A stretch of DNA of 64,000 bases from Pseudomonas sp. EpS/L25 (GCF_001512295.1 NZ_LNUP01000015.1:405058-469057), one strand, 5' to 3'; shown: positions 41,318 to 52,630, counted from the first letter of the stretch. Numbers and translations are program-made. The notes: generated by a model not told the origin, from the sequence alone.

Positions 41318-42111
41318 GGGCGTTCGGCAGGCGGCTGGGCGTCGGGGCTGGCGTCGTCATCGTTGACCGGGCGCTCGCGCTTCTGCACGAAGCGACCGAA
41401 CAGCAGGCCGATCTCGAACAGCAGCCACATGGGCACGGCCAGCATGGTCTGGGAGAAGACATCCGGCGGCGTCAGGATCATGCCGACCACGAAGCAGCCG
41501 ATGATGACGTAGGGACGGATCTTCTTCAGGTAGTCCACGTCGACCACGCCGATCCAGATCAGCAGCACCGTAGCCACTGGAATCTCGAAGGCTACGCCGA
41601 AGGCGAAGAACAGCGTCAGGATGAAATCCAGATAGGCGTTCAGGTCCGGCATCATCATGGCGCCTTCCGGCGTGATGCTGCTGAAGAAGTGGAAGATGAT
41701 CGGGAACACCAGGAAGTAGGCGAAGGCCATGCCGGCATAGAACAGCAGGATGCTTGAGATCAGCAGCGGGATGGCGACCTTCTTCTCGTGACGATAGAGC
41801 CCGGGCGCGATGAACCCCCAGACCTGATGCAGGATCACCGGCATGGCGATGAACAACGACACCACCAGGGTAAGCTTGAAGGGGGCGAGAAAGGGCGAGG
41901 TGACGTCCGTGGAGATCATGGTCGCGCCTTCGGGCAGCACGCGGCGGATCGGCTCGGAAGCGAAGGCATAGATCTTCTGGGCGAAGTAGAACAGCCCGAG
42001 GAAGATCAGGAAGGTCGCCAGCACGCATCTCAGGATGCGCGTACGCAATTCGGTCAGGTGCGAGACCAGGGGCATTTCCTGGTCGTCATGTTCGGAAGGC
42101 TGGTCGCTCAT
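41314..42111 (-). CDS. tatC: twin-arginine translocase subunit TatC
   Basis: This 265-residue six-helix inner-membrane protein is the receptor for twin-arginine signal peptides. The N-terminal [13 protein letters not shown] and later [14 protein letters not shown] (with the conserved Phe/Glu) are characteristic. The acidic C-terminal tail ([11 protein letters not shown]) is unremarkable. The ATG at 42111 lies inside the tatB stop; the longer frame from 42363 reads across tatB and is rejected. Confidence 0.96.
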   Translation of the reverse strand: MSDQPSEHDDQEMPLVSHLTELRTRILRCVLATFLIFLGLFYFAQKIYAFASEPIRRVLPEGATMISTDVTSPFLAPFKLTLVVSLFIAMPVILHQVWGFIAPGLYRHEKKVAIPLLISSILLFYAGMAFAYFLVFPIIFHFFSSITPEGAMMMPDLNAYLDFILTLFFAFGVAFEIPVATVLLIWIGVVDVDYLKKIRPYVIIGCFVVGMILTPPDVFSQTMLAVPMWLLFEIGLLFGRFVQKRERPVNDDDASPDAQPPAERP

Positions 42112-42464
42112 GGTGCTCTTGGCGGCGTCTGGGGCGGATCCTGCGGGCGTTCGGCAACCACGTCCTGGGGCATGGGTGGAGCGGCGACGGCGGGCGGCGT
42201 CTGGACTTCCGGGCTGGAAGCGGCAGGCTTGGGCCGGTTGTCGCGCTGTTCCATGGACAGGATATGCTCGTTGCGCAGTTGCTGGCGAATTTCGTCGGCA
42301 CCGATCTCGCGCTCCACTTCCTGGCGGATGCTGTTGAAGCTGCGCCTCAGGCGACCGATCCACAGACCCGCGGTGCGCGCGGCACCTGGCAGGCGTTCCG
42401 GGCCCAGCACCAGCAGGGCGACGAACCCTACCAGCATCATCTCGGGAAAGCTGATTCCGAACAT
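42108..42464 (-). CDS. tatB: Sec-independent translocase protein TatB
   Basis: This 118-residue protein starts [26 protein letters not shown], the TatB transmembrane and hinge signature with conserved Glu8 and GPERLP. An amphipathic helix (about 35-75) and a Pro-rich tail follow. It forms the receptor complex with TatC. It lies nine bases after tatA and overlaps tatC by four bases. Confidence 0.95.
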   Translation of the reverse strand: MFGISFPEMMLVGFVALLVLGPERLPGAARTAGLWIGRLRRSFNSIRQEVEREIGADEIRQQLRNEHILSMEQRDNRPKPAASSPEVQTPPAVAAPPMPQDVVAERPQDPPQTPPRAP

Positions 42465-42473
42465 GGGAGGGCC

Positions 42474-42740
42474 TTAGTCCTTGCGCACCACCGGCTCTTC
42501 GACCTTGCGGTGTTCGGCGTCGAAGGTCTGGGGACGATTCAGCGGGGCATTCGGATTAGCCGTGCTGGTGGTGGGTGTCGGCTGTTCGGCCTTGTCGTCC
42601 TCGTCGGTGTGCATGGCCTTGCGGAAGCCCTTGATGGCCTCGCCCACGTCGGAGCCGAGGTGCTTCAGGCGTTTGGTGCCGAAGACGATCACCACGACGA
42701 GCAGGATGACGATCCAGTGTTTCCAGTCGAAGATACCCAT
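42474..42740 (-). CDS. tatA: Sec-independent translocase protein TatA
   Basis: This 88-residue protein has [31 protein letters not shown]: a short TM helix and the FGTKRLK hinge, then an amphipathic helix containing [11 protein letters not shown]. It oligomerises to form the passage for folded proteins. It is the first gene of tatABC and begins 27 bases after hisE. Length is typical. Confidence 0.95.
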   Translation of the reverse strand: MGIFDWKHWIVILLVVVIVFGTKRLKHLGSDVGEAIKGFRKAMHTDEDDKAEQPTPTTSTANPNAPLNRPQTFDAEHRKVEEPVVRKD

Positions 42741-42767
42741 GGTCTTTCCTCGTTGCGAAGCTTGGGG

Positions 42768-43100
42768 TCAGGGTTGAGCGCGAGCGGCCTTTTCGGCATG
42801 CCCGGAGAGGCCGAAACGGCGGTCCAGTTCGTCCAGTACGGCCTGGGGATGCTGGCCCAGGGCCGAGAGCATGATCAGGCTATGGAACCAGAGGTCGGCG
42901 GTCTCGTAGATGACGTCGTCGTACTGACCGCTGGTGGCAGCGTCCTTGGCGGCGAGAATGGTCTCGACGCTTTCTTCGCCGACTTTTTCCAGGATCTTGT
43001 TCAGGCCCTTGTGATAGAGGCTGGCCACATAGGAGGAATCCGGCGCGGCCTGCTTGCGTTCTTCGAGCACCTGCGCCAGACGCGCGAAGGTGTCAGTCAT
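42768..43100 (-). CDS. hisE: phosphoribosyl-ATP pyrophosphatase
   Basis: This 110-residue all-alpha MazG-like enzyme hydrolyses phosphoribosyl-ATP in histidine synthesis. [19 protein letters not shown] (EExxE) and [14 protein letters not shown] (ExxD) supply the metal ligands. ATG at 43100 is preferred over 43106 because GGAGGG is then seven bases away. It overlaps the end of hisI by eight bases. Pseudomonads keep HisE and HisI separate, and here they are different frames. Confidence 0.94.
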   Translation of the reverse strand: MTDTFARLAQVLEERKQAAPDSSYVASLYHKGLNKILEKVGEESVETILAAKDAATSGQYDDVIYETADLWFHSLIMLSALGQHPQAVLDELDRRFGLSGHAEKAARAQP

Positions 43101-43494
43101 GGCCATGCCCTCCGGCGTAGATGGCGTTGGGGTCCTTGAGTACCGGGTCGGCGGTCTGCCACTGGCCGTCACGCAACACGCGATAGAAGCAGCTCTCGCG
43201 GCCGGTATGGCAGGCGATGCCGCCCAGTTGCTCCACCTGCAGCACGACGACGTCGGCATCGCAATCCAGGCGCAATTCGATGACTCGCTGCACATGGCCG
43301 GATTCCTCGCCCTTGCGCCACAGCCGATTGCGCGACCGCGACCAGTAGACCGCACGGCCTTCGGCGGCGGTCAGGGCCAGGGATTCGCGGTTCATCCAGG
43401 CCATCATCAGGATGCGACCCGAAGTGGGGTCCTGGGCGATGGCCGGCACCAGGCCATCGTCGTTCCAGTGGATTTCGTCTAACCAGTCGCTCAT
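43093..43494 (-). CDS. hisI: phosphoribosyl-AMP cyclohydrolase
   Basis: This 133-residue zinc enzyme opens the purine ring of phosphoribosyl-AMP. It has [49 protein letters not shown] with metal ligands, and [12 protein letters not shown] with the zinc cysteines and histidine. The ATG at 43494 (MSDWLDEI) lacks a clear ribosome site; a TTG at 43506 would add four residues. It heads hisI-hisE-tatABC-rsmE. Confidence 0.94.
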   Translation of the reverse strand: MSDWLDEIHWNDDGLVPAIAQDPTSGRILMMAWMNRESLALTAAEGRAVYWSRSRNRLWRKGEESGHVQRVIELRLDCDADVVVLQVEQLGGIACHTGRESCFYRVLRDGQWQTADPVLKDPNAIYAGGHGHD

Positions 43495-43827
43495 GAGTCT
43501 GTTCAATACTACGAATTAGGGTACTGGGCTCTGTCCGAAAAATGCCTGCGCTCGGTCATGCGGCGTTAAAACCCGTTCGGAATGCTCATTTACCGTTCGT
43601 AAACTCCGCTTCCTCACGGATTTGATTCGCTGGCGCTCACCCTTCGGGCCAGCCCTTGGCTGTTACTCCCGTTGGTCGTTGCGCCTTGCCTGACCTTCGC
43701 TCGGCGACTTTTCAGACAGGCCCTAGCCTCGCACAAGACGCAACTCGAATACAGCGGCAGGGCACCAGTGGCTGAGGGCGTGTATTTCGCCCGATGAAAA
43801 TGACGATACGGTTACAGCTTAAGGAGT
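43495..43827. other. 333-bp region between ubiB and hisI
   Basis: Most of it is foldback repeat copy C (43526-43723). The 30 bases beside hisI must hold its leader. From 43724 to 43827 there is only a small hairpin (GGGCG/CGCCC, 43776-43792) that could lie in the ubiB 3' UTR; no gene is seen. Confidence 0.7.
43526..43723 (-). mobile_element. MITE-like foldback repeat, copy C (long form)
   Basis: About 198 bp with inverted ends GGGCTCTGTCCGAAAA (43526) and TTTTCAGACAGGCCC (43709-43723). The core lies on the minus strand (GAGGAAGCGGAGTTTACGAA, 43596-43615) followed by GGTAAATGAGCATTCCGAAC. A further 90 bp sits on one side, partly shared with copy B (GGTCAGGCAAGGCG). It is not next to a stop codon, unlike the other copies. 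Confidence 0.8.
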
Positions 43828-45426
43828 TCAGCGCCGGATCACCATCACCAGTCCACCGACCAGCATGGCCCAGGCCGGCCAGGCCTGGGCATGGGGCTCG
43901 AGACCCAGTTGGGTAGCGCCGACCAACAGCACCGCGCCGATCACCCGCACGATCCAGTCGTCGCGACGGTCGCCCCAAGGGTTGGGCGGGTCCTTGCGGT
44001 GGGGCTGGGTGATGCGTTCCAGGGTATCGCGCGCCATCTGCGCCAGGTGCGGGATCTGTTCCAGTTGCTGCTGGATATTGCGGGCGACCTGCGGCGGACT
44101 CAGCCGCTTGCGCATCCACTTTTCCAGATAGGGCTTGGCGGTGGACCAGAGGTCCAGATCCGGATAGAGCTGGCGGCCCAGCCCCTCGATGTTCAGCAGG
44201 GTCTTCTGCAGCAGAACCAGCTGCGGCTGGATCTCCATGTTGAAGCGGCGCGCCACCTGGAACAGCCGCAGCAGCAGCTGGCCGAAGGAAATGTCCTTGA
44301 GCGGCTTCTCGAAGATGGGTTCGCAGACGGTGCGGATGGCCGCTTCCAGTTCGTTGACCTGGGTATTGGCCGGTACCCAGCCGGAGTCGATGTGCAGCTG
44401 GGCGACCTTGCGGTAGTCGCGCTGGAAGAAGGCCCAGAGGTTGCGTGCCAGATAGTCCTGGTCCTCGGGGGTCAGGCTGCCGATGATGCCGCAGTCCACC
44501 GCGATGTAGAGCGGGTCCCAGGGCTTGGCGGTACTGACGAAGATGTTGCCCGGGTGCATGTCGGCGTGGAAGAAGCTGTCGCGGAACACCTGGGTGAAGA
44601 AGATCTCCACGCCGCGTTCGGCCAGCAGCTTGAAGTCGGTGCCCTGGTCGCGCAGGGCGGCCAGGTCGGTCACCGGGATGCCGTAGATGCGCTCCATGAC
44701 CAGCACCCGCTCGCGGCACCAGTCCCAGTACACCTGGGGCACGTAGAGACGCTCGGAGCCGTCGAAATTGCGTCTGAGCTGGCTGGAGTTGGCCGCCTCG
44801 CGCAGCAGGTCCAGCTCGTCGTAGATGGTCTTCTCGTAGTCGCTGACCACGTCCATCGGATGCAGGCGGCGGGCTTCGGCGGACAGCCGTTCGGCCAGGC
44901 GCGCCAGCAGGAACAGCCAGGCGATGTCCTGGCTGATGATGTTCTTAAGCCCCGGGCGCACCACCTTGACCACCACCTCTTCGCCGGTCCGCAGCTGGGC
45001 TGCATGGACCTGGGCCACCGAGGCCGAGGCCAGCGGCTGGTGGTCGAAGCGGGCGAAGGCCTGCTTGATGGGGACGCCGAGCTGGGACTCGATCAGCGCC
45101 ACGGCCTTTTCCGGCGGGAAGGGCGGGACCTTGTCCTGCAGGAACATCAGTTCGTCGGCGATATCCTCGGGCATGAGGTCGCGCCGGGTGGACAGGATCT
45201 GGCCGAACTTGACGAACACCGGGCCCAGGCCTTCCAGCGCCAGGCGCAGGCGGGCGCCGCGCGGGAGGGTCTTGCTCGGCCGTGGCAACCAGCGCCAGGG
45301 CAGCACATAGCGGGTGGCACGCAGGTACCAGGGCAGGGGCAGGGCATAGACGATGTCGTCCAGCCGGTAGCGAATGACGACGAAGAATATCCGCAACAGG
45401 CGGTTGAGCGCAGCGAACAGCTTCAT
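43828..45426 (-). CDS. ubiB: UbiB protein kinase-like ATPase for ubiquinone synthesis
   Basis: This 532-residue atypical kinase of the ABC1/ADCK family is needed for ubiquinone synthesis. The KxGQ motif is in [17 protein letters not shown] near residue 75. The alanine-rich loop is [29 protein letters not shown] near 120-150. [10 protein letters not shown] and AVDCGIIG follow. The C-terminus has one or two TM helices (about 495-530). It overlaps ubiJ by four bases in ubiE-ubiJ-ubiB. Confidence 0.95.
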   Translation of the reverse strand: MKLFAALNRLLRIFFVVIRYRLDDIVYALPLPWYLRATRYVLPWRWLPRPSKTLPRGARLRLALEGLGPVFVKFGQILSTRRDLMPEDIADELMFLQDKVPPFPPEKAVALIESQLGVPIKQAFARFDHQPLASASVAQVHAAQLRTGEEVVVKVVRPGLKNIISQDIAWLFLLARLAERLSAEARRLHPMDVVSDYEKTIYDELDLLREAANSSQLRRNFDGSERLYVPQVYWDWCRERVLVMERIYGIPVTDLAALRDQGTDFKLLAERGVEIFFTQVFRDSFFHADMHPGNIFVSTAKPWDPLYIAVDCGIIGSLTPEDQDYLARNLWAFFQRDYRKVAQLHIDSGWVPANTQVNELEAAIRTVCEPIFEKPLKDISFGQLLLRLFQVARRFNMEIQPQLVLLQKTLLNIEGLGRQLYPDLDLWSTAKPYLEKWMRKRLSPPQVARNIQQQLEQIPHLAQMARDTLERITQPHRKDPPNPWGDRRDDWIVRVIGAVLLVGATQLGLEPHAQAWPAWAMLVGGLVMVIRR

Positions 45427-46058
45427 TCGTCGAGGTTATCCCTGGCGGAGCGGGCGGTGCCCAGGCGAGCGAGGCGAGCGTCGAGACGGTCGACGGCCAG
45501 GCGCAGGGCGTCGATCTCGGCGAAGCGGGCTTCGCCTTCGAGACGACCGACGAGATGGCGGCTCTCCTCGTTCAGCCAGTTGGACAGCGTCAACTGCAGG
45601 CTATCCCGGCCCTGTTGGCCGAATGCCTGGCCGCGGCGCGCCAGGTCACCCAGCAGCGCTGCCGGCAGCGGGCCCAGCCAGCGGCTGACCTCGTGCTGCC
45701 AGTCCAACTCCAGGTTCTGCAGGATATCGGCCAGTTCGATCAGCAGGGTACTGTCGCCCTCCAGGCGGACGTCCGGCTGGTGCAGCACCCGCTGCTTGTC
45801 ACCGGCCAGGGCCAATTCAGCCAGGCGTGTCGCCGGTGCGCCCAGGGTGCAATCGATGTCGCCTTCGTGATGGGCGGCGAAGTGCAGGCCGTCACCCGCC
45901 GGCAGGACATAGAGGCGCAGGCTGGGCTGCCGGGTCTGCACGGCAATGACGCGGCCAGTTAGGCTCGCCAGCCGCGGCAGGGCCACCGGGTCGAGTGCCA
46001 GCACGGGATTCAGGCCACGCTCCAGCGCGGCCAGCAACGCCTGGGTGACGAGGGCCAT
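45423..46058 (-). CDS. ubiJ: ubiquinone biosynthesis accessory factor UbiJ
   Basis: This 211-residue protein has an N-terminal SCP2 lipid-binding domain (about 1-110: [41 protein letters not shown]) and a C-terminal coiled coil ([19 protein letters not shown]). With UbiK it scaffolds the soluble Ubi complex that handles hydrophobic intermediates. Its ATG shares a base with the ubiE stop and its end overlaps ubiB, so the three are translated together. Confidence 0.92.
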   Translation of the reverse strand: MALVTQALLAALERGLNPVLALDPVALPRLASLTGRVIAVQTRQPSLRLYVLPAGDGLHFAAHHEGDIDCTLGAPATRLAELALAGDKQRVLHQPDVRLEGDSTLLIELADILQNLELDWQHEVSRWLGPLPAALLGDLARRGQAFGQQGRDSLQLTLSNWLNEESRHLVGRLEGEARFAEIDALRLAVDRLDARLARLGTARSARDNLDE

Positions 46059-46828
46059 CAGGGTTTGATACCGCGATGCAGGGCGACCACGCCGCCGGTC
46101 ATGTTGTGGTAGGTGACGCGGGCGAAGCCGGTCTCTTCCATCATGGCCTTGAGCGTCTGCTGGTCGGGGTGCATGCGGATGGACTCAGCCAGATAGCGAT
46201 AGCTCTCGGCGTCGCCGGCGACCAGCTTGCCCATCAGCGGCAGGAAGCCGAAGGAGTAGGCGTCATAGGCCTTGGATACCAGCGGATTGGTGGGCTTGGA
46301 GAATTCCAGCACCAGCAGCCGGCCACCGGGCTTGAGCACGCGCAGCATGGACGCCAGGGCCTGGTCCTTGTGGGTCACGTTGCGCAGGCCGAAGGCGATG
46401 GTGATGCAGTCGAAATGATTGTCGGGGAAGGGCAGCTTCTCGGCGTCGGCCTGGACGAAGCGCACGTTGCTCGCCACCCCTTCGTCGAGCAGGCGATCGC
46501 GACCGACCTTGAGCATGGAATCGTTGATGTCGGCCAGGACCACCTCACCGGTGGGGCCGACCAGGCGGGCGAACTGCTTGGTCAGGTCGCCCGTGCCGCC
46601 GGCGATGTCCAGGACCCGATTGCCACGGCGCACGCCGGAGAGCTCGATGGTGAATCTCTTCCACAGCCGGTGGATGCCCGCCGACATCAGGTCGTTCATC
46701 ACGTCGTACTTGGCCGCGACCGAGTGGAAGACTTCCGCGACCTTGTAAGCCTTCTGGCTCTCCGGAACGCTCTGGTAGCCGAAGTGGGTCTGGGATTCGG
46801 CCTCGGGGCCTTTGCGCGGATCGCTCAT
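46058..46828 (-). CDS. ubiE: ubiquinone/menaquinone C-methyltransferase
   Basis: This 256-residue SAM methyltransferase has [33 protein letters not shown] at the N-terminus, motif [17 protein letters not shown] near residue 75, and the C-terminal [22 protein letters not shown], all UbiE signatures. It methylates the ring carbon in ubiquinone synthesis. The ATG at 46828 follows AGGTG; a start 11 codons earlier is not family-like. It heads ubiE-ubiJ-ubiB. Confidence 0.97.
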   Translation of the reverse strand: MSDPRKGPEAESQTHFGYQSVPESQKAYKVAEVFHSVAAKYDVMNDLMSAGIHRLWKRFTIELSGVRRGNRVLDIAGGTGDLTKQFARLVGPTGEVVLADINDSMLKVGRDRLLDEGVASNVRFVQADAEKLPFPDNHFDCITIAFGLRNVTHKDQALASMLRVLKPGGRLLVLEFSKPTNPLVSKAYDAYSFGFLPLMGKLVAGDAESYRYLAESIRMHPDQQTLKAMMEETGFARVTYHNMTGGVVALHRGIKP

Positions 46829-46979
46829 GGGGCTACACCTGGGACAGGGACAAGAGGGCATTCTAGCAGGCCGATCACCCGACTTGCCCGGCTAAAACCT
46901 GCGCTGACCGCTCGGTTCTCGCGATTGGCGACGTGACGGCCCCTCGCTATAGTCAGGGCCCCTCAACCGGAGTTCCCCG

Positions 46980-47258
46980 ATGTCCCAGATCACCATCGAA
47001 CGCAGCCATTCCCTCGGCCTGGACGGTGCACGCCAGAAGGCCGATCAACTGGCCGAAAAACTCACGCGCGATTATGGGGTGGCCTGCACCTGGGAAGGCG
47101 ATACCCTGAAGTTCGCGCGCAGTGGCGTGGATGGGCGGATCGAGGTGGCGGAAGATCAGGTGCGGGTGCAGGCGACCCTGGGCATGATGTTCTCCATGCT
47201 CAGCGGCCAGATCGAGAAAGAGATCGAGCGCAAGCTGGACAAGGCCCTGGCGGCCTGA
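46980..47258 (+). CDS. polyhydroxyalkanoic-acid-system family protein (PHA granule region)
   Basis: This 92-residue protein matches the family usually found between phaI and ubiE: ITIERSHSLGLDGARQKADQLAEKL, DYGVACTWEGDTLKFARSGVDGRIEV and GMMFSMLSGQIEKEIERKLDKAL. The fold is a small alpha-beta domain. Its role is unclear, and here the pha genes that normally flank it are absent. It ends seven bases from the convergent DUF971 gene. Confidence 0.85.
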   Translation: MSQITIERSHSLGLDGARQKADQLAEKLTRDYGVACTWEGDTLKFARSGVDGRIEVAEDQVRVQATLGMMFSMLSGQIEKEIERKLDKALAA

Positions 47259-47264
47259 GTCCGG

Positions 47265-47636
47265 TCAGAGCATCAGCTTGACCGCGCTGACGTGCGGGTC
47301 CCGCGTCTTGCCGGCGCTGGCGAGTTTTTCCAGGTAGTCGGCCCAGAGCTGGTCGCGGCGACTGCCCAGTTCATAGAGATAGTCCCAGCTGAACAGGCCG
47401 CTGTCGTGGCCGTCGTCGAAGGTCAGCTTGATGGCGTAGCGCCCCGCCGGCTCCACGGCGGTGATACCGACGTGCTGTTTGCCGAATTGCAGCACCGGAT
47501 TGCCGTGCCCCTGCACCTCTGCCGAGGGCGAGTGCACCCGCAGGAATTCGGCGGGCAGCTCGAAGGTTTCCGCGCCATAGCTGACGCTGAGGGTCTTCGA
47601 GGCCTTGTGGAGCTGGATGGCGGTGGGGATACGCAT
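47265..47636 (-). CDS. DUF971 (gamma-butyrobetaine-hydroxylase-like N-terminal domain) protein
   Basis: This 123-residue single-domain protein has IQLHKASKTLSVSYGAETFELPAEFLRVHSPSAEVQGHG, a beta-rich fold also found at the N-terminus of gamma-butyrobetaine hydroxylase, and LTFDDGHDSGLFSWDYLYELG. It may bind iron-sulfur clusters or metal; this is family inference. The ATG at 47636 is preceded by AAGAGAA; a longer frame adds 12 residues from the REP region. In other pseudomonads this gene lies between hslU and phaC1. Confidence 0.88.
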   Translation of the reverse strand: MRIPTAIQLHKASKTLSVSYGAETFELPAEFLRVHSPSAEVQGHGNPVLQFGKQHVGITAVEPAGRYAIKLTFDDGHDSGLFSWDYLYELGSRRDQLWADYLEKLASAGKTRDPHVSAVKLML

Positions 47637-47970
47637 GTTGAGATTCTCTTGTCGGAGAGCCATCGCGGCCATGGGCCGCTCCTACAGGTCGTAGTGTGGA
47701 AAACGGCGCAGCCTTTTCCACAGGTGAGTTCGCCGCGAAGGACTTCCTCACCCCAGCCCTCTCCCGAAGGGAGAGGGGGCGCTTGGAGCGGACGCTCGTC
47801 TTCAGTGACTCAGGCGATAAGACAGTTGCTCCTACAAAAGCATCACCCCCTGTAGGAGCGGCCCATGGCCGCGATAAGGCAGTCGCTCCTACAGGTTTGC
47901 CTAGGGGCCCGTAGGAGCGGCCGCATCGGCGGATCGTCATGGCCCGATCAACCAGGCTCCAGACCTACCG
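47637..47970. other. 334-bp region between DUF971 gene and hslU, filled with repeats
   Basis: It contains the REP cluster and a hairpin CCCTCTCCC/GGGAGAGGG at about 47757-47777 that on the minus strand has a UUCG-type loop. No gene is seen. Confidence 0.8.
47661..47935. repeat. REP/BIME cluster
   Basis: Copies of the GTAGGAGCGGCC...GCCGCG repeat occur at 47661-47688 (minus), 47849-47876 (plus), 47882-47895 (minus, partial) and 47908-47933 (plus), with a partial CTCCTACAAAA at 47829-47838. Opposed pairs make long hairpins. This matches Pseudomonas REP sequences, which are usually mobilised by a REP-associated transposase encoded elsewhere. Confidence 0.88.
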
Positions 47971-49320
<1,350 letters not shown>

Positions 49321-49339
49321 GGGCAGTCTCTAAACCGGA

Positions 49340-49873
49340 TCACGCCTGGGGCGCGTCCAGCTCCTCGATGGTCAGGTTGCGGTTGGTGAACACGCAGATG
49401 TCACCGGCGATATTCAGGGCGGTCTCGGCGATCTCGCGGGCACTGAGGTCGGTGTGCATCAGCAGCGCGCGGGCAGCGGCCTGGGCATAGGCGCCACCGG
49501 AGCCCATGGCGATCAGGCCTTCCTCGGGTTCCACCACGTCGCCGTTGCCGGTGATGATCAGGGAGGCGTCCTTGTTGGCGACCGCCAGCATGGCTTCCAG
49601 CCGGCGCAGGGCGCGGTCGGTACGCCAGTCCTTGGCCAGCTCGACGGCGGCGCGGACCAAATGGCCCTGGTGCTTCTCGAGTTGCGCCTCGAAGCGCTCG
49701 AAGAGGGTGAAGGCGTCGGCGGTACCGCCGGCGAAACCGGCCAGCACCTCGCCCCGGTACAGCCGCCGGACCTTCTTGGCGTTGCCTTTCATGACGGTAT
49801 TGCCCAGGGAAACCTGGCCGTCGCCGCCGATCACGACCTTGCCGTTGCGGCGTACAGAAACGATGGTGGTCAA
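49340..49873 (-). CDS. hslV: HslV peptidase subunit of the HslUV protease
   Basis: This 177-residue threonine protease is proteasome-like. [23 protein letters not shown] begins with the catalytic Thr2 exposed after Met removal, and [23 protein letters not shown] follows. It starts with TTG at 49873, supported by GGAGAG upstream and the invariant N-terminus. A near-consensus heat-shock promoter lies 49 bases upstream of the start, so hslVU should be under sigma-32. Confidence 0.97.
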   Translation of the reverse strand: MTTIVSVRRNGKVVIGGDGQVSLGNTVMKGNAKKVRRLYRGEVLAGFAGGTADAFTLFERFEAQLEKHQGHLVRAAVELAKDWRTDRALRRLEAMLAVANKDASLIITGNGDVVEPEEGLIAMGSGGAYAQAAARALLMHTDLSAREIAETALNIAGDICVFTNRNLTIEELDAPQA

Positions 49874-49921
49874 GGGAATCTCTCCGCGTTGCTTGGGGCA
49901 GTCGGCCCCGGTTACGCGAAG

Positions 49922-49950
49922 ATATGGGGATGGCCGCGACGCCCTTCAAG
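49922..49950 (-). promoter_or_regulatory. sigma-32 (RpoH) promoter for hslVU
   Basis: Leftward, CTTGAAG (49950-49944), a 14-base spacer and CCCCATAT (49929-49922) match the heat-shock consensus CTTGAAA-N13-15-CCCCATNT at 14 of 15 fixed positions. Placement ahead of hslV fits its known heat control in other bacteria. Confidence 0.85.
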
Positions 49951-49988
49951 CGCCGCGGCGAGGGGATTCACCGGGCGGGAGTCGGTTC

Positions 49989-50116
49989 ACGGACTGGCGA
50001 GCTAGCGCCAGGCAGGACTAAAACCCTCGAGGAGGCGCGGTTTACGAATGGTAACCGAGCATTTCGAGAGGGTTTCAACGCCATCTGGCCAGCGCGCAGC
50101 CGGCCATGGACCGGCG
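49989..50116 (+). mobile_element. MITE-like foldback repeat, copy D (diverged)
   Basis: It keeps GCGAGCTAGCGCCA near the left end, GGAGGCGCGGTTTACGAATG and GGTAACCGAGCATTTCGA in the core, and GGCCAGCGCGCAGC near the right end. It lies between the hslV heat-shock promoter and the stop codon of the SPOR gene, which it touches at 50117. Confidence 0.68.
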
Positions 50117-50854
50117 TCAGTGACCGCGTCGCTGTTGCAAGAGCAGGTTCTTGAAACCGCTACCGGCAAGTTGCTTCTGCGCCTGGGTCAGTTGGTCGCG
50201 ATCGCTGTAGGGGCCGACCAGCACCCGGTACCAGGTATCGTCCTTGACCTTGCCCGACTCCACCCGCACGTCCTGGCCGAGCATGATGATCTGGGCGCGC
50301 ACCCGGTCGGCATCGGCCTGGGTGCGGAAGGAACCGGCCTGGAGGAAGAACAGCGTCACCGGGGGCTGGGCCTTGGCGGTGGCTTCCTTGGGCGGCGTGG
50401 CGGCCAGCTGGCCCGGGGTCGTCGCGGGCGTGGCCGGCGTCGCGGTCGCCGGCTGGCCAGGTTGCGTCGGAGTCGCCGCGGCATCCGGCTTGGCCGGCGT
50501 GGTCGGTTTGGCAGCCGGGTTACGCGGCACGGCATCCGGCGGCACGATCACCTCGGACTCGGGCAGCAGGGTGTAGAAGTCGTACTTGGGCTTGATCGGG
50601 GTCGGCGGGGTAGCCTCGGTCTTGGCTGCTGCGGCCGGCGCCTTGCCATTGCTCGCCGTGGCCGCCGGCCGACCCTCGTCCGGCTTGGTGCGCTGCACCG
50701 CCTTGTTGCCCGGTTCGAGCTTCATGAGGAAGACCACGAAGGCACCGATGGCCAGCCCCGACGCGAGCCAGACCCAGCCCGGCAGCGGCTGTTTCTTGGG
50801 GGCCGAGGTGTTGCGACTGGCGCCGCGCTTGGGGGGGGCTTTCTTGGTGGCCAT
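50117..50854 (-). CDS. SPOR-domain cell-division-like protein (FtsN-like)
   Basis: This 245-residue protein has a basic cytoplasmic N-terminus, one TM helix (about 27-46, VWLASGLAIGAFVVFLM), a Pro/Ala/Thr-rich periplasmic linker (60-160) and a C-terminal SPOR domain (about 167-240: LFFLQAGSFRTQADADRVRAQI, YRVLVGPYSDRDQL) that binds denuded septal peptidoglycan. Topology and the argS neighbour match the FtsN-like protein of pseudomonads. It lies 18 bases after argS. Confidence 0.85.
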   Translation of the reverse strand: MATKKAPPKRGASRNTSAPKKQPLPGWVWLASGLAIGAFVVFLMKLEPGNKAVQRTKPDEGRPAATASNGKAPAAAAKTEATPPTPIKPKYDFYTLLPESEVIVPPDAVPRNPAAKPTTPAKPDAAATPTQPGQPATATPATPATTPGQLAATPPKEATAKAQPPVTLFFLQAGSFRTQADADRVRAQIIMLGQDVRVESGKVKDDTWYRVLVGPYSDRDQLTQAQKQLAGSGFKNLLLQQRRGH

Positions 50855-50872
50855 CAGGCGGGGATCCGTCTC

Positions 50873-52630
50873 TTACATGCGTTCCAGGGTGTGCAGGCCG
50901 AGCAGTTCCAGGCCCTGCTTGAGGGTACGCCCGGTGAGGGCGGCCAGGCGCAGGCGGCTCTGGCGCAACTCGGGCTCCTCGGCGGTCAGGATCGGGCAAT
51001 TCTCGTAGAAGCTGGAGAACAGGCCGGCCAGGTCGTAGAGATAGCTGCACAGCAGGTGCGGAGTCCCCTTGTCGCCGACGCTGCCAAGGATCTCGCCGAA
51101 CTGCGCCAGGCGGCCGCCGAGTTCCTGCTCCTGAGGGGCGTCCAGGCGGATGCTGCCGGCAGGTTCGGTTTGCTCGGCCTTGCGCAGCACGCTGGCGACC
51201 CGGGTGTAGGCGTACAGCAGATAGGGCGCGGTGTTGCCCTCGAAGCTGAGCATCTGCTCGAAGTTGAAGCTGTAGTCGCTGGTGCGGTGCTTGGAGAGGT
51301 CGGCGTACTTGACCGAGGCGATGCCCACCACGCGGCCGATGTGGCGCAGTTCGTCTTCGCTGAAGGGCGCTTCGCCGCGCTCGGCGCGACCGGCATTGCG
51401 CTCCTTGACCAGTTGGTAGGCGCGCTCTTCGGCTTCGTCGAGCAGGTCGACCAGCTTCACGGTGCCGCCGTCGCGGGTCTTGAACGGGCGGCCGTCGGCG
51501 CCGTTCATGGTGCCGAAGCCCATGTGCTCCAGGTCCATGGCCGGATCGACGAAGCCGGCGCGGCGCGCGACCTCGAAGGCCATCTGGAAGTGCAGGGCCT
51601 GGCGCTGGTCGACGAAGTAGAGCGCCCGGTCGGCATGCAGCTGGCGGCTGCGGTAGCGCATGGCGGCCAGGTCGGTGGTGGAGTAGAGATAGCCGCCACC
51701 GGCCTTCTGCACGATCACCGGCAGCGGATTGCCCTCGGCGTTCTTGAATTCGTCGAGGAAGACGCAGCGGGCACCGTCGCTCTCGGTGAGCAGGCCGGCG
51801 GCGTCCAGATCGGCCACCACCTGGGCCAGGTCGTCGTTGTAGGCGCTCTCGCCCTTGACGTCGGCCGGCGTCAGCTTGACGTTGAGGCGGTCGTAGACCT
51901 GTTGGCAGTGGGACAGGGAGACGGCGTTGAATCTCTCCCAGAGACGCAGGCAGTGGGCATCGCCCGCCTGCAAGGCCACCACCAGCTCACGAGCCCGGGC
52001 GGCGAATTCCGGCGAGGCATCGAAGCGGCCCTTGGCGGCGCGGTAGAACACCTCCAGATCGGCCAGCTCGCCCTCGGCGGCCTGGGGCTGCTCTTCCATG
52101 TAGGCCAGCAACATGCCGAACTGGGTGCCCCAATCGCCGACGTGGTTCTGGCGGATCACCTCGTCGCCGAGGAATTCCAGCACCCGCGCCACGGCGTCAC
52201 CGATGATGGTGGATCTCAGATGGCCGACGTGCATCTCCTTGGCCAGATTCGGCGAGGACAGGTCCACGACCACGCGCTGCCGTGGATCGTGCCTGGGTAC
52301 GCCCAGCTGTGGATCGGCAAAGGCCGCATCCAGACGCGCGGCCAGTTGCGCGTGATTCTGGAAGAAATTGAGGAAGCCGGGGCCGGCGATCTCCACCTTA
52401 CTTACCGCCGGATCGGCGGGCAGGGCGGCCAGCAGCTTCTCGGCCAGGTCGCGCGGCTTGGCCCGGGCCGGCTTGGCCAGCAGCAGGGCGACGTTGCTGG
52501 CGAAGTCGCCGTGGCTCTTGTCCTTGGTGTTCTCGACCTGGATGGCCGGGGCGACGTCGGCCGGCAGGGTGCCGTCGGCGATCAGGCGGTCGAGGGCGTG
52601 CTGGATGAGCTGGCGGATGCTGTCTTTCAT
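50873..52630 (-). CDS. argS: arginyl-tRNA synthetase
   Basis: This 585-residue class I synthetase has the N-terminal Add1 domain (about 1-110), the signature [21 protein letters not shown] with the HVGH motif near residue 130, and the C-terminal anticodon-binding alpha bundle ending [14 protein letters not shown] canonical KMSK is not evident, which is common for ArgRS. The SPOR gene follows in the same direction. Confidence 0.97.
   Translation of the reverse strand: MKDSIRQLIQHALDRLIADGTLPADVAPAIQVENTKDKSHGDFASNVALLLAKPARAKPRDLAEKLLAALPADPAVSKVEIAGPGFLNFFQNHAQLAARLDAAFADPQLGVPRHDPRQRVVVDLSSPNLAKEMHVGHLRSTIIGDAVARVLEFLGDEVIRQNHVGDWGTQFGMLLAYMEEQPQAAEGELADLEVFYRAAKGRFDASPEFAARARELVVALQAGDAHCLRLWERFNAVSLSHCQQVYDRLNVKLTPADVKGESAYNDDLAQVVADLDAAGLLTESDGARCVFLDEFKNAEGNPLPVIVQKAGGGYLYSTTDLAAMRYRSRQLHADRALYFVDQRQALHFQMAFEVARRAGFVDPAMDLEHMGFGTMNGADGRPFKTRDGGTVKLVDLLDEAEERAYQLVKERNAGRAERGEAPFSEDELRHIGRVVGIASVKYADLSKHRTSDYSFNFEQMLSFEGNTAPYLLYAYTRVASVLRKAEQTEPAGSIRLDAPQEQELGGRLAQFGEILGSVGDKGTPHLLCSYLYDLAGLFSSFYENCPILTAEEPELRQSRLRLAALTGRTLKQGLELLGLHTLERM

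Noticed and set aside
42768-43355. Possible HisI-HisE fusion as in enteric bacteria
   Set aside because: The two proteins are in different frames with an eight-base overlap; the longer frame is a shadow of hisI.
47661-47935. Repeats considered as a CRISPR array
   Set aside because: Units vary in orientation and spacing and match palindromic REP sequences; no cas genes.
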